Shown one piece after another: positions 1 to 6,938 of a DNA stretch of 9,620 nt. This DNA comes from Planctomycetota bacterium (lineage in GTDB: Bacteria; Planctomycetota; Brocadiia; JAJRTI01), in assembly GCA_024278415.1 (NCBI GenBank), contig JAJRTI010000028.1, forward strand, positions 1 to 9,620, written 5' to 3'. The position numbers and the translations under genes are program-made. The notes beneath the pieces were generated by a model. That model saw only the letters and a list, made by a program, of their open reading frames with translations, did no database searches and had not been told where the DNA came from. Position 1 is the stretch's first letter. Each line of letters starts with the position of its first letter.

Positions 1-30
1 CTGCGTCCGCAACCCTGGGCTAGAAGACAG

Positions 31-81
31 AAGCCCGTTGGGCTTCGGGATTGCGCTTCCGTTGGTTGAAGCGTAATCCCG
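31..81 (-). terminator. Two abutting hairpins downstream of zwf (possible terminator)
   Basis: Positions 46-59 pair with 68-81 in a 14-bp stem with a single G-T wobble and an 8-base loop (60-67). Directly next to it, AAGCCC at 31-36 pairs with GGGCTT at 40-45 around a 3-base loop. zwf reads leftward and stops at 151, so the first stem lies about 70 bases past its stop codon, a plausible 3' end. Neither side has a clear T-run, so a standard intrinsic terminator is not shown; it could also protect the mRNA 3' end or act in both directions. The rest of 1-150 shows nothing else recognisable. Confidence 0.4.
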
Positions 82-150
82 CAAAGGGCGTGATGTCCAA
101 AGCCCGGCGATTGTGGCACTTGGCTGAAATGTTACCACGGGAAGGGGGGC

Positions 151-1713
151 TCACTTCAACACACGCGCCTGCGCGACGCATCGGCGCATCAGCTCCCAAC
201 GCCGGCCATCGGACTCGATGAGCGCGTCGGCCTCCTTGGGCCCCCACGTGCCGGCCGGGTAAGGGCACAAGGACGCCTCGCGATCTGCGCAGACCGCGGC
301 CATGATGGGCTCCACAAACGCCCACGCGGCCTCCACCTCGTCGCTTCGCGTGAAGAGCGTCGAGTCGCCCATGGCGGCATCGAGCAGCAGCCGTTCGTAC
401 GCCTCAGGCGACTCCTCGCCGAACGACGACGCGTAGTCGAAGTCCATCATGAGCGGTTGGAGGCGGGTCTCGTGGCCGGGCACCTTCACCTGGAAGCGCA
501 TCGCGATGCCTTCGTTGGGCTGGAGGCGCAGGCGCAGCACGTTGGACTCCACGGGCGGCATGCCAGGCGCGTTGAACAGCACGCTGGGCACGGACTTGAA
601 ATGGATGCCGATCTCGGTGATGCGCGACGGCATGCGCTTGCCGGTCCGCATGTAGAACGGCACGCCCGACCAGCGCCAGTTGTCGATAAACGCCTTGATC
701 GCGACGAACGTTTCCGTGGTTGAGTCTGAGGCGGTGCCTCCTTCCTCACGGTATCCCGGCACCGGGTCGCCGTGCATGCGGCCGGCCGTGTATTGGCCCA
801 GCACGACGTTGTCGCACGCACACGCGCAGGTCAGGGGCCGCAAGGACCGCAGCACCTGCACCTTCTCGTCGCGCACCGCGTCCGGATCGAGCGATACCGG
901 CGGCTCCATGGCCACGAGGCACAGCAGGTGCATCATGTGGTTCTGCACCATGTCCCGCAGCGCGCCGGAGGAGTCGTAGTAATGGCCTCGGCCCTCCACG
1001 CCCACCGTCTCGCTCATGGTGATCTGCACGTGGTCCACGTGCCGCGAGTTCCAGATGGGCTCGAAAATACTGTTGGCGAAGCGCAGCACCAAGATGTTCT
1101 GCACCGTCTCCTTGCCGAGGTAGTGGTCGATGCGGAAGATTTGCTCCTCGGCAAACGCGGCTTGGATACGCTCGGTGAGTTCGTAGGCCGACGCGAGGTC
1201 TCGGCCGAAGGGCTTCTCCACGATGACCCGCGACCACGGCCCATGCCTCTCGCCCTTGCGCGACAAGCCGGCCGCATGGAGGCGCTCGCAGATCGGGCCG
1301 AAGAGCATGGGCTGGAGCGCGAGGTAGAACAGGCAGTTGCCGGGCGCGCCATCTTGCCCGCCCAACTCGCCCAGGCGCTCTGCCAGCGATTGGTACGCCG
1401 CCGGCGCCTCGTAGTCGGCCGCGCGGTGGTAGTGCAGACGCGCCGCGAACGCTTCCCACTCCGCCGCGTCCAACTCGACGCGCGAAAACTCATGCAACGC
1501 GTCGCGCATCTGCGCCCGAAACTCGTCGTCGCTCATCTCCGTACGGGCGAACCCCACGATGCGGAACGCGCCGGGCAATAGGCCCTCGTGGTGGAGCTTG
1601 AAGACCGCGGGCATCAGCTTGCGACGCGTCAGATCGCCGGACGCGCCGAAGATCACGAGCGTGAACGGCTCGGCCGCGGCTCTTCCACCGTCGTGAGGAG
1701 GTATTGGTGTCAT
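151..1713 (-). CDS. zwf: Glucose-6-phosphate 1-dehydrogenase
   Basis: Oxidises glucose 6-phosphate to 6-phosphoglucono-1,5-lactone with NADP+ (or NAD+), the first step of the oxidative pentose phosphate pathway; cytosolic. The 520-residue product is close to the usual bacterial length of about 490-510. Visible motifs are the N-terminal dinucleotide-binding GASGDL (residues 23-28), EKPFG (166-170), the signature DHYLGKE (196-202) whose His, Tyr and Lys bind the sugar phosphate, and QNH (257-259), whose His corresponds to the catalytic base of the family. The reading frame stays open upstream to 1932. I chose the ATG at 1711-1713 because family similarity begins just after it, an AAAGAG-like ribosome site lies about 3-8 bases before it, and a promoter candidate lies inside the upstream extension. 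It is transcribed away from the lyase-like gene; pgl and gnd are not adjacent. A short run CACAC (about residues 319-323) is an unusual cysteine cluster. Confidence 0.96.
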   Translation of the reverse strand: MTPIPPHDGGRAAAEPFTLVIFGASGDLTRRKLMPAVFKLHHEGLLPGAFRIVGFARTEMSDDEFRAQMRDALHEFSRVELDAAEWEAFAARLHYHRAADYEAPAAYQSLAERLGELGGQDGAPGNCLFYLALQPMLFGPICERLHAAGLSRKGERHGPWSRVIVEKPFGRDLASAYELTERIQAAFAEEQIFRIDHYLGKETVQNILVLRFANSIFEPIWNSRHVDHVQITMSETVGVEGRGHYYDSSGALRDMVQNHMMHLLCLVAMEPPVSLDPDAVRDEKVQVLRSLRPLTCACACDNVVLGQYTAGRMHGDPVPGYREEGGTASDSTTETFVAIKAFIDNWRWSGVPFYMRTGKRMPSRITEIGIHFKSVPSVLFNAPGMPPVESNVLRLRLQPNEGIAMRFQVKVPGHETRLQPLMMDFDYASSFGEESPEAYERLLLDAAMGDSTLFTRSDEVEAAWAFVEPIMAAVCADREASLCPYPAGTWGPKEADALIESDGRRWELMRRCVAQARVLK

Positions 1714-1776
1714 GGCTCTTTCGCTTGCGCATCCGCGCGGGGCGGGACATTGTTGCTGTTCAGATTGCAGATCGCC

Positions 1777-1796
1777 CGTGAACCTACGTGAACCTA
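1777..1796. promoter_or_regulatory. Perfect tandem 10-bp repeat, operator candidate for zwf
   Basis: CGTGAACCTA occurs twice head-to-tail (1777-1786 and 1787-1796) with no mismatch, so the copies sit one DNA helical turn apart. On the minus strand this block starts immediately after the predicted zwf -10 box and spans the expected transcription start. A bound protein there would block transcription. A 10-bp period on one face of the helix is typical of cooperative binding sites. Which protein binds, if any, cannot be told from the window. Confidence 0.45.
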
Positions 1797-1825
1797 AGTG
1801 TAGTGACTTGGGGCGTCGCCGGCAA
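1797..1825 (-). promoter_or_regulatory. Predicted sigma70-type promoter of zwf
   Basis: Read on the minus strand, the -35 box TTGCCG (1825-1820) is followed by a 17-base spacer and the -10 box TACACT (1802-1797). Both match the consensus at 4 of 6 positions, including the strongly conserved TA....T of the -10. Transcription would start near 1790, giving a leader of about 75 bases before the ATG at 1713. The match is moderate; support comes from the ideal spacing and the position. Confidence 0.5.
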
Positions 1826-1835
1826 GGCAGCCGTA

Positions 1836-1860
1836 CGCCCGGATCCCGCACCTCCGGGCG
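1836..1860. other. Hairpin upstream of the lyase-like gene
   Basis: CGCCCGGA (1836-1843) pairs perfectly with TCCGGGCG (1853-1860) around a 9-base loop. It lies 70-95 bases before the ATG at 1931. It may be part of that gene's leader or a binding site for a dimeric regulator. I could not find a convincing rightward -35/-10 pair in 1800-1900; TAACAT at 1874-1879 is a fair -10 but has no -35 at the right distance. Confidence 0.3.
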
Positions 1861-1930
1861 GGAAACAATCTGGTAACATGCGTGAGAGACCGCTTCGCCC
1901 AAACGAGGATCCTGCCGTGAGGACAGCACC

Positions 1931-4900
1931 ATGCGCTATGCACTACTCATCACGCTCGTCGTAGGCTCAGCCGCTCGCGGAGCTGAGATCTGGTCCATCG
2001 ACTTCGAGCAAGGGGCGAGCCTGAAGCAATACGCGAAGCACTTGAGCTTTGGCAAGGCCAAGGCGCAGGTCGTCGCGCGCGGGCCAGACGGCCAGGGGCA
2101 TTGCCTGCGTGTGGACAGCCAGGGGCCGGTCTCGTCCGTCCCACTACAAGTCAAGGGGCCTATCAAGCTGCAAAAGAACCTCGTCCTCGAGTTTGACCAT
2201 CGGGAGGAGATCGAGCAGGGATACCAAGGCGCGTACCTCGGCATGATCTTCTACGTGGACGGCAAGCAGTGGTTTTGGCAAAGCGACAAGTTCAGCAGCA
2301 AGTGGCGCCGCGCACAGATCCAGTTCGGCAAGCTGCGTCCGTGGCGCGGCCACCAGGTGCGGCTGGGGCTCGCATTCAGCGGCGTCTCGCTCTACGGCCG
2401 CGTCAAGGACAAACCCGGCTTGGGCCGGGGCACCCGGGCGCGCATGACCGTCTGGTTCGACAACATCCGCCTCTACACCGGCCACCCCACGCGCACGCTC
2501 TCCGAGCGCACGCGCGTGTCCGAGTCCAACCCGCCGCTCTTCGACTGGCCCCGGCTCGAAGGGGAGCGCTTCACGAAGATCCAATACTCCCTCGATCCGG
2601 CGTTCGCAGACAACGCGACGACCACCGCCCCTGTCACGCACACGTTCTATATGCCGGCCAAGCCCATCGAGCCGGGCATGTACTATTGGCGCGTGTGGAG
2701 CGAGGCCGACTTGAGCGAGGGCTGGTCGCAGGTGCAGCGTGTGCACGTACTGCCCCAGGCGCATCGATTCACCACGAAGCCGGTCTCGTTGGAAGCGATC
2801 ACGAGCATGCCCCGGCCGCGGTTGCTCGAGTATGCGAGGATCGTGGAGGGCGACCCCGATGACGCGCGCAAGGCGCAACTCAAGCGCAGCGCCAAACGCG
2901 AATACGACAAGGGCGTGCCGGCGCACCCGGGGCCATGGGTGAAAGGCGACCCGCGGTGGCCCACGTGGATCGACTGGTACGGCAAGGTCGCGGGCCGCAT
3001 CACCGGCGGCACCGGGCGCAGGCTCGAACGCATGGCGTACTGGGCCATGCTCACCGGCGACCCGGAGATGATCCGGTGGACCAAGGAGATGGCGCTCCAA
3101 GCCTGCAAGTGGGATCCCAACGGCGGCAGCGCGATGCGCCGCGGCGACATCGGCGCGCACCATCTGCTCCGCGGGCTCGCCGCATGCTACGACGTGTGCC
3201 GCGACGCCATGACCCCCGAGGAGCGCGACACGCTCAAGCGTATCATCGTCGCGCGCACGAACCAGTTCTGGCGCGGGCTCAACCCCTTCAGGCTGACCGC
3301 GGAGAACAACCACGCGTGGCTGCGCGCGTTCGGCGTCGGCATGGCCGGGCTCGTGCTCATGGGCGACTACGACCCGGCTTGGGAGTGGGCCGAATGCGTG
3401 CGCGAGATCTACATCGGCCGGTTTCTCTGCTGCCTCGGATACCAGGGCGACAACAACGAGGGCATCTCCTACTGGGGCTATGGCCTCAGCTTCATCGTGC
3501 AGTACGCGGACATGATGCGCGCGGTGTGCGGCATCGACCTGTACAAGCACCCTTGGCTCAAGCAAACCGCGCGGTTCCCCATGTACTGCGCACCGCCGGG
3601 CGCGTGGGCCGTCTCGTTCGCCGACACCGGCATGCCCAACCACGGCGTACGCGGCCCCGCGCAGACCGGCTGGGTGCGACGGCTCGCACTGCGCACGCGC
3701 GATCCGTACGCCTTGTGGTACAGCGGAGCGCGGGACGCGGTGGCCGGGCTCGCGCCGAAGCCCCCGGTGGACCTGCCGCAGTCGATCCACTACCGGTATA
3801 TCGGGTGGGTGATCTTCAACACGTCGCTCGTCGATGGAGCGGAGGACGTCACCGTGGCCATGCACAGCGGCAAGTACTACGCGGGCCACCAGCACCCCGA
3901 CCAGAACCATTTCGTCATCCACGCGTACGGCGACAAGCTCGCGATCGACGGCGGGTACTACGACTGGTACGGGAGCGCCCACTTCAAGGCGTACTCCATG
4001 ACCACGCTCGCGCACAACACGCTGCTCGTGGACGGCGAGGGCCAGGCCGTGCGAAAACGCGGAGCGGACGGCAGGATCAAGACGTACTTCGACTCCCCAG
4101 GCTACGGGTATACCGTTGGCGACGCGTCCGATCCCGACATCTACAGCGGCAAGCTGAAGCAATTCGACCGGCAAATCCTATTCATCAAGCCGGGGTTCGC
4201 AATCGTGCATGACCTGGTGGCCGCGGCGAAGGAGCCGGTGAAGTTGGATTGGCTGCTGCACGCGATCGCACCGATTCGGCTGAGCGGCCAGGACGACGCG
4301 GTGCGGTTCGAGGCCACTGGCAAGCGCGCGGCGCTGCGTGGAGTGGTCCTGCTGCCCAAGGGGGCGAAGGTCGAGGTGAAGACGGGATTCCCCAAGGAGC
4401 CCGTCAACCGCTACAGCACCAACCCTGTGCCCAAGAACAACTACTTCCCAGAGTGGACGATCCACGCGTCGCCCAGGGGCGCCGTGGCTAAGGCCGAGTA
4501 TCTCGTGCCCATGCAGATCCAACGGCTCGGCGGCAGCGCGCAGCCGGCCGCGCAGATGGAGCGCGTCGAGGCGGCGGCCGCGCAGGGCGTGCAGATCACC
4601 CGCGGCGACAGGCGGCACTTGGCGCTGTTCCGCAAGCAGGCAACTTCATCCGGAACGACCCTCAAGTGCAACGGCCTCGAGAGCGACGGCGACGTGGCGG
4701 CGATCGAGGTGGATGGCAGGGGCAACGTGAAGCGTTGCTTTGCGGCGAACGCAACGGTGCTGCGTTGGCGAGGCAAGGTGCTGCTGAAAAGCGAGGCGCG
4801 CAAGGACATGGCCTGGCTCGACCAACCGGAGCTGAAGTCCGGGCCGATCAAGGGCGCGGCAGTCGAGGTGAACGGCAAGCGCACCGCGCTCGAAGGCTAC

Positions 4901-5641
4901 GCACGCCGGCAGCCCGATGGCATGCTGCGCTACTGGTGGGGCGAAGTCGATCTGCCGCGCAGCGACCGGTATCGCGTGGCGCTCGCCGGCCGCACACGGG
5001 GAAGGCCGCGTGTGCGGCTGGGCAAGCGCGAGTTGGCGCTCGACGCGGGCGGAGCGCCTGTCGAGATGTGGCTGGCGGCCGGCAAGCACACGGTCACTGT
5101 TACGGCCAATGGTCCGTTCCGCGGGCTGCGCTTCCAGGGCGCGGGTGTCCAACAGGCGCCGGCAGTGATGCTGCCCAAGGGCTACAGGCCGAAGCCGAAT
5201 AGCATCATCGTGGAAGCGGAGGACACGCTTCGGGAAGGCGCGGTCAAGGGCAAGCTCATGAAGAAGGTCGCCGCGTCGGCCGGCATGGCGCATTGTTGCT
5301 GGGACACGGAGGGCCAGTGGGCGGAGTGGGCCTTCGACGTGGCCCAGGCCGGGGAGTACGAACTGCTCGTGCGCGGCGCGAGCGTGTACGACGTGATCCT
5401 GCGCGAGATCAAGCTCGACGGCAAGCCCCTGTCGCCGCGCGTGGGCGTCGCGCGTTTCACCGCGACCGGCGGGTGGTGCCGCACGGCAGACGATTGGCGC
5501 TACTTCCGCATCGTCGGCGCCGACGGCCGAGCCGCGCGCGTCCGCCTCGACGCGGGCAAGCACACGCTCCGCATGGAGCAACTCGGCGGCTCAATGAACG
5601 TGGACCAGTTCGTGTGGGAGCGCGCGGCCGCGGGCAGGTGA
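1931..5641 (+). CDS. Large secreted heparinase II/III-like polysaccharide lyase with carbohydrate-binding-like modules
   Basis: A 1236-residue protein that probably cleaves an acidic polysaccharide by beta-elimination outside the cytoplasm. A short signal peptide covers residues 1 to about 15-18. Residues 19-185 look like a beta-sandwich; 195-275 (PLFDWP... YYWRVW) look like the Fn3-like N-terminal part of the heparinase II/DUF4962 group; 290-600 form the alpha-helical toroid; about 620-800 form the heparinase II/III beta-domain. Catalytic-type residues are visible: His461 in NNHAW, Tyr514 or Tyr517 in YWGYG, and His653 in GHQHPDQNHF. His655, Asp673 (AIDGG) and His695 (AHNTLL) fit the zinc site described for Pedobacter heparinase II. 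Residues 975-1075 and 1089-1230 (IIVEAED...) look like carbohydrate-binding jelly rolls. The start is supported by TGAGGA at 1918-1923, seven bases before the ATG. It is longer than usual lyases (about 650-850) because of the extra modules. The substrate is unknown; no sulfatase or transporter is adjacent. Confidence 0.88.
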   Translation: MRYALLITLVVGSAARGAEIWSIDFEQGASLKQYAKHLSFGKAKAQVVARGPDGQGHCLRVDSQGPVSSVPLQVKGPIKLQKNLVLEFDHREEIEQGYQGAYLGMIFYVDGKQWFWQSDKFSSKWRRAQIQFGKLRPWRGHQVRLGLAFSGVSLYGRVKDKPGLGRGTRARMTVWFDNIRLYTGHPTRTLSERTRVSESNPPLFDWPRLEGERFTKIQYSLDPAFADNATTTAPVTHTFYMPAKPIEPGMYYWRVWSEADLSEGWSQVQRVHVLPQAHRFTTKPVSLEAITSMPRPRLLEYARIVEGDPDDARKAQLKRSAKREYDKGVPAHPGPWVKGDPRWPTWIDWYGKVAGRITGGTGRRLERMAYWAMLTGDPEMIRWTKEMALQACKWDPNGGSAMRRGDIGAHHLLRGLAACYDVCRDAMTPEERDTLKRIIVARTNQFWRGLNPFRLTAENNHAWLRAFGVGMAGLVLMGDYDPAWEWAECVREIYIGRFLCCLGYQGDNNEGISYWGYGLSFIVQYADMMRAVCGIDLYKHPWLKQTARFPMYCAPPGAWAVSFADTGMPNHGVRGPAQTGWVRRLALRTRDPYALWYSGARDAVAGLAPKPPVDLPQSIHYRYIGWVIFNTSLVDGAEDVTVAMHSGKYYAGHQHPDQNHFVIHAYGDKLAIDGGYYDWYGSAHFKAYSMTTLAHNTLLVDGEGQAVRKRGADGRIKTYFDSPGYGYTVGDASDPDIYSGKLKQFDRQILFIKPGFAIVHDLVAAAKEPVKLDWLLHAIAPIRLSGQDDAVRFEATGKRAALRGVVLLPKGAKVEVKTGFPKEPVNRYSTNPVPKNNYFPEWTIHASPRGAVAKAEYLVPMQIQRLGGSAQPAAQMERVEAAAAQGVQITRGDRRHLALFRKQATSSGTTLKCNGLESDGDVAAIEVDGRGNVKRCFAANATVLRWRGKVLLKSEARKDMAWLDQPELKSGPIKGAAVEVNGKRTALEGYARRQPDGMLRYWWGEVDLPRSDRYRVALAGRTRGRPRVRLGKRELALDAGGAPVEMWLAAGKHTVTVTANGPFRGLRFQGAGVQQAPAVMLPKGYRPKPNSIIVEAEDTLREGAVKGKLMKKVAASAGMAHCCWDTEGQWAEWAFDVAQAGEYELLVRGASVYDVILREIKLDGKPLSPRVGVARFTATGGWCRTADDWRYFRIVGADGRAARVRLDAGKHTLRMEQLGGSMNVDQFVWERAAAGR

Positions 5642-5658
5642 AGGTCCGCCTTTTCGCG

Positions 5659-5687
5659 TTGACACCTCAAGATGCCCCGCTTATAAT
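5659..5687 (+). promoter_or_regulatory. Perfect-consensus sigma70 promoter
   Basis: TTGACA (5659-5664), a spacer of exactly 17 bases, and TATAAT (5682-5687) match the bacterial housekeeping consensus at 12 of 12 positions with ideal spacing. It begins 18 bases after the stop codon of the lyase-like gene. The expected start is near 5694, giving a leader of about 58 bases to the ATG at 5752. Few natural promoters are this close to consensus, so strong constitutive expression of the downstream gene is likely. Confidence 0.87.
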
Positions 5688-5751
5688 GGAAGTCGCTTTT
5701 GTCGAATCAAAGAGACGCCGATCGCCTTCTCAGACAACACGGACACCAAGC

Positions 5752-6060
5752 ATGACCGAGGAACTCAGGCGCCCCCACGAGTACTCGCCGACCACTCGCC
5801 GTACGAGTGGCGATAAGAAAAAGACGAAGAAGATGGTCCTTGGGCTGGGGCTAGATTGCGACGACGGGGAGAAGCGCATCACCATCGGGAAGAATTTCCG
5901 GCTGTACGGAGGCAAGCGAGAGACACACGAGTGCATGCAAGAGAAGGCGATCAAGCTGAACGAGCAACTCGACAAGCGCGGCAAGACCCTCGACGAAGTC
6001 TGCCGCGAGGAGTTCGACGAGATTGCCAGCGAGATCGGGCTGGTGCGCGTGGAGTCGTAG
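5752..6060 (+). CDS. Small protein of unknown function (102 residues)
   Basis: I do not recognise the family with certainty. The product has a basic, probably disordered N-terminus (residues 1-27, with DKKKTKK at 21-27). A compact part follows: a likely beta-hairpin (MVLGLGLDCDDGEKRITIGKN, 28-48), the segment FRLYGG (49-54), then two charged helices (about 56-77 and 79-97). Two cysteines (36, 61) and a third at 84 do not form a zinc motif. No signal peptide or membrane segment is seen. The frame is open further left into the lyase gene, but the consensus promoter at 5659-5687 places the start after 5694, so the ATG at 5752 is chosen. The ribosome site is weak (only GGA at 5741-5743). An internal ATG at 5833 would remove the basic tail and is the alternative start. 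It is convergent with the HsdS-like gene. The strong promoter suggests an abundant protein. Confidence 0.75.
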   Translation: MTEELRRPHEYSPTTRRTSGDKKKTKKMVLGLGLDCDDGEKRITIGKNFRLYGGKRETHECMQEKAIKLNEQLDKRGKTLDEVCREEFDEIASEIGLVRVES

Positions 6061-6138
6061 CGCGCAGTCAAGGAGGGCGCGCCGCGCAGCGGAAGGGGGA
6101 GGAGAGGGCTGAGTGGGCCTGCCGGTTGCAATCGCCTA

Positions 6139-6152
6139 GAGCGCCGGCGCTC
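6139..6152. other. Perfect 14-bp palindrome between convergent genes
   Basis: GAGCGCCGGCGCTC is fully self-complementary and lies in the 97-base gap between two genes that end facing each other. It could fold as a 5-bp stem with a CCGG loop and serve as a two-way terminator, but no T-run follows on either strand. A protein-binding dyad is the other possibility. In so GC-rich a region a chance palindrome cannot be excluded. Confidence 0.3.
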
Positions 6153-6157
6153 CGCGC

Positions 6158-6862
6158 TTATGTGGGAGTATGGGCTAGCAACGCGTCCAGCGGCTCGATG
6201 GCCTGCGCCTGAAGCCCCAACGCCTTGCGGTCCGCGCCCGCCGCGTGGGCCCGGGCCGACGCCTGCCACGCGGCGGAGATTGTTTGCCGAGTTGGCTCAT
6301 CGAGCAGCGCCACCCTCAGGCTCTTGATCTCCACAAAGCTCAGGTTCACGGTGCCCACGCCGCTCATGAGGCGTTTCATCTGGAGGCGACCCGGCTGCGA
6401 ATGCAGGAACGCGCACAGGTAGTGGGGGCAGAGCTTGTGCTGCCGCACGATGTCGACGAAGCAGCCCACCACGGCCTTGCGCCGGCCCTCCACTACCGCG
6501 CAGCGGCCAATGGAGCCGACCCCGGACCGCACGAAGAGCAGATCGCCTTCGGCCACGCGCGCCTGCGGCCGGTCCCACTTCGAGCCCTCGGGCACGCGCA
6601 CACACTTCGACCAGTCGAGCCCTGTCGGCCGAAACGCGGCGGGGTCGATGCGCCACACGTCTCCGCCGGTCTCGGGCGGACGCTCACCAGTCACGATGGC
6701 GCCATACTTCATGTACGGGTCGAGCGCACCGATGGTCGTGGAGTCCACGTTCGCGAACAGAGCGTCGAGCACGCGAAACCGTGGGCGCCAGTACCCGGCA
6801 TCCATGCGCGCCGCAAGCGCAGCCTGGGGGACGCGGGCAACTTGGATGTCAGGTTCAGACAT
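6158..6862 (-). CDS. Orphan half-length HsdS-like DNA specificity protein (type I restriction S-subunit domain)
   Basis: Resembles one target-recognition unit of a type I restriction-modification specificity subunit, which reads half of a bipartite DNA site. Using the ATG start (234 residues), the family hallmarks are EGDLLFVRSGVGSIGR (residues 105-120), a middle segment with VRQHKLCPHYLCAFLHS (139-155), and the SFVEIKSLRVALLDEPTRQ block (175-193), the usual join to the conserved spacer helix; the last ~35 residues are helical. Complete HsdS proteins are about 400-600 residues with two such units, so this is half of one. No hsdM or hsdR lies in the window. A GTG at 6878-6880 would add six residues; neither start has a clear ribosome site, so ATG was preferred. 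A lone -10-like TATGAT (minus, 6912-6907) lacks a good -35. It may act as a dimer, serve a distant methylase, or be a remnant. Confidence 0.72.
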   Translation of the reverse strand: MSEPDIQVARVPQAALAARMDAGYWRPRFRVLDALFANVDSTTIGALDPYMKYGAIVTGERPPETGGDVWRIDPAAFRPTGLDWSKCVRVPEGSKWDRPQARVAEGDLLFVRSGVGSIGRCAVVEGRRKAVVGCFVDIVRQHKLCPHYLCAFLHSQPGRLQMKRLMSGVGTVNLSFVEIKSLRVALLDEPTRQTISAAWQASARAHAAGADRKALGLQAQAIEPLDALLAHTPT

Positions 6863-6938
6863 GAGGCGTCGCTTGGCCACGGGCGATGGCTGGCGGGTAG
6901 TGGCGGATCATACCCCCATGAACCACCAACCCTGATCC

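Noticed and set aside
772..1581. 269-residue plus-strand open frame opposite zwf
   Set aside because: Lies antisense to conserved G6PDH motifs; low-complexity composition typical of a shadow.
1714..1932. 73-residue N-terminal extension of zwf
   Set aside because: Not similar to the family, and a promoter candidate plus tandem repeat lie within it.
2144..4174. 676-residue open frame on the minus strand inside the lyase-like gene
   Set aside because: Shadow frame caused by high GC in third positions; the product is rich in His, Arg, Val and Ala with no domain pattern, while the opposite strand encodes a coherent enzyme with conserved motifs.
2935..4212. 425-residue open frame on the plus strand in another frame
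   Set aside because: Arg/His/Ala-rich shadow overlapping the catalytic region of the lyase-like gene; no ribosome site or recognisable motif.
5293..5751. Leftward extension of the 102-residue protein into the lyase gene
   Set aside because: Overlaps the lyase's C-terminal module in another frame; the consensus promoter at 5659-5687 places the start downstream.
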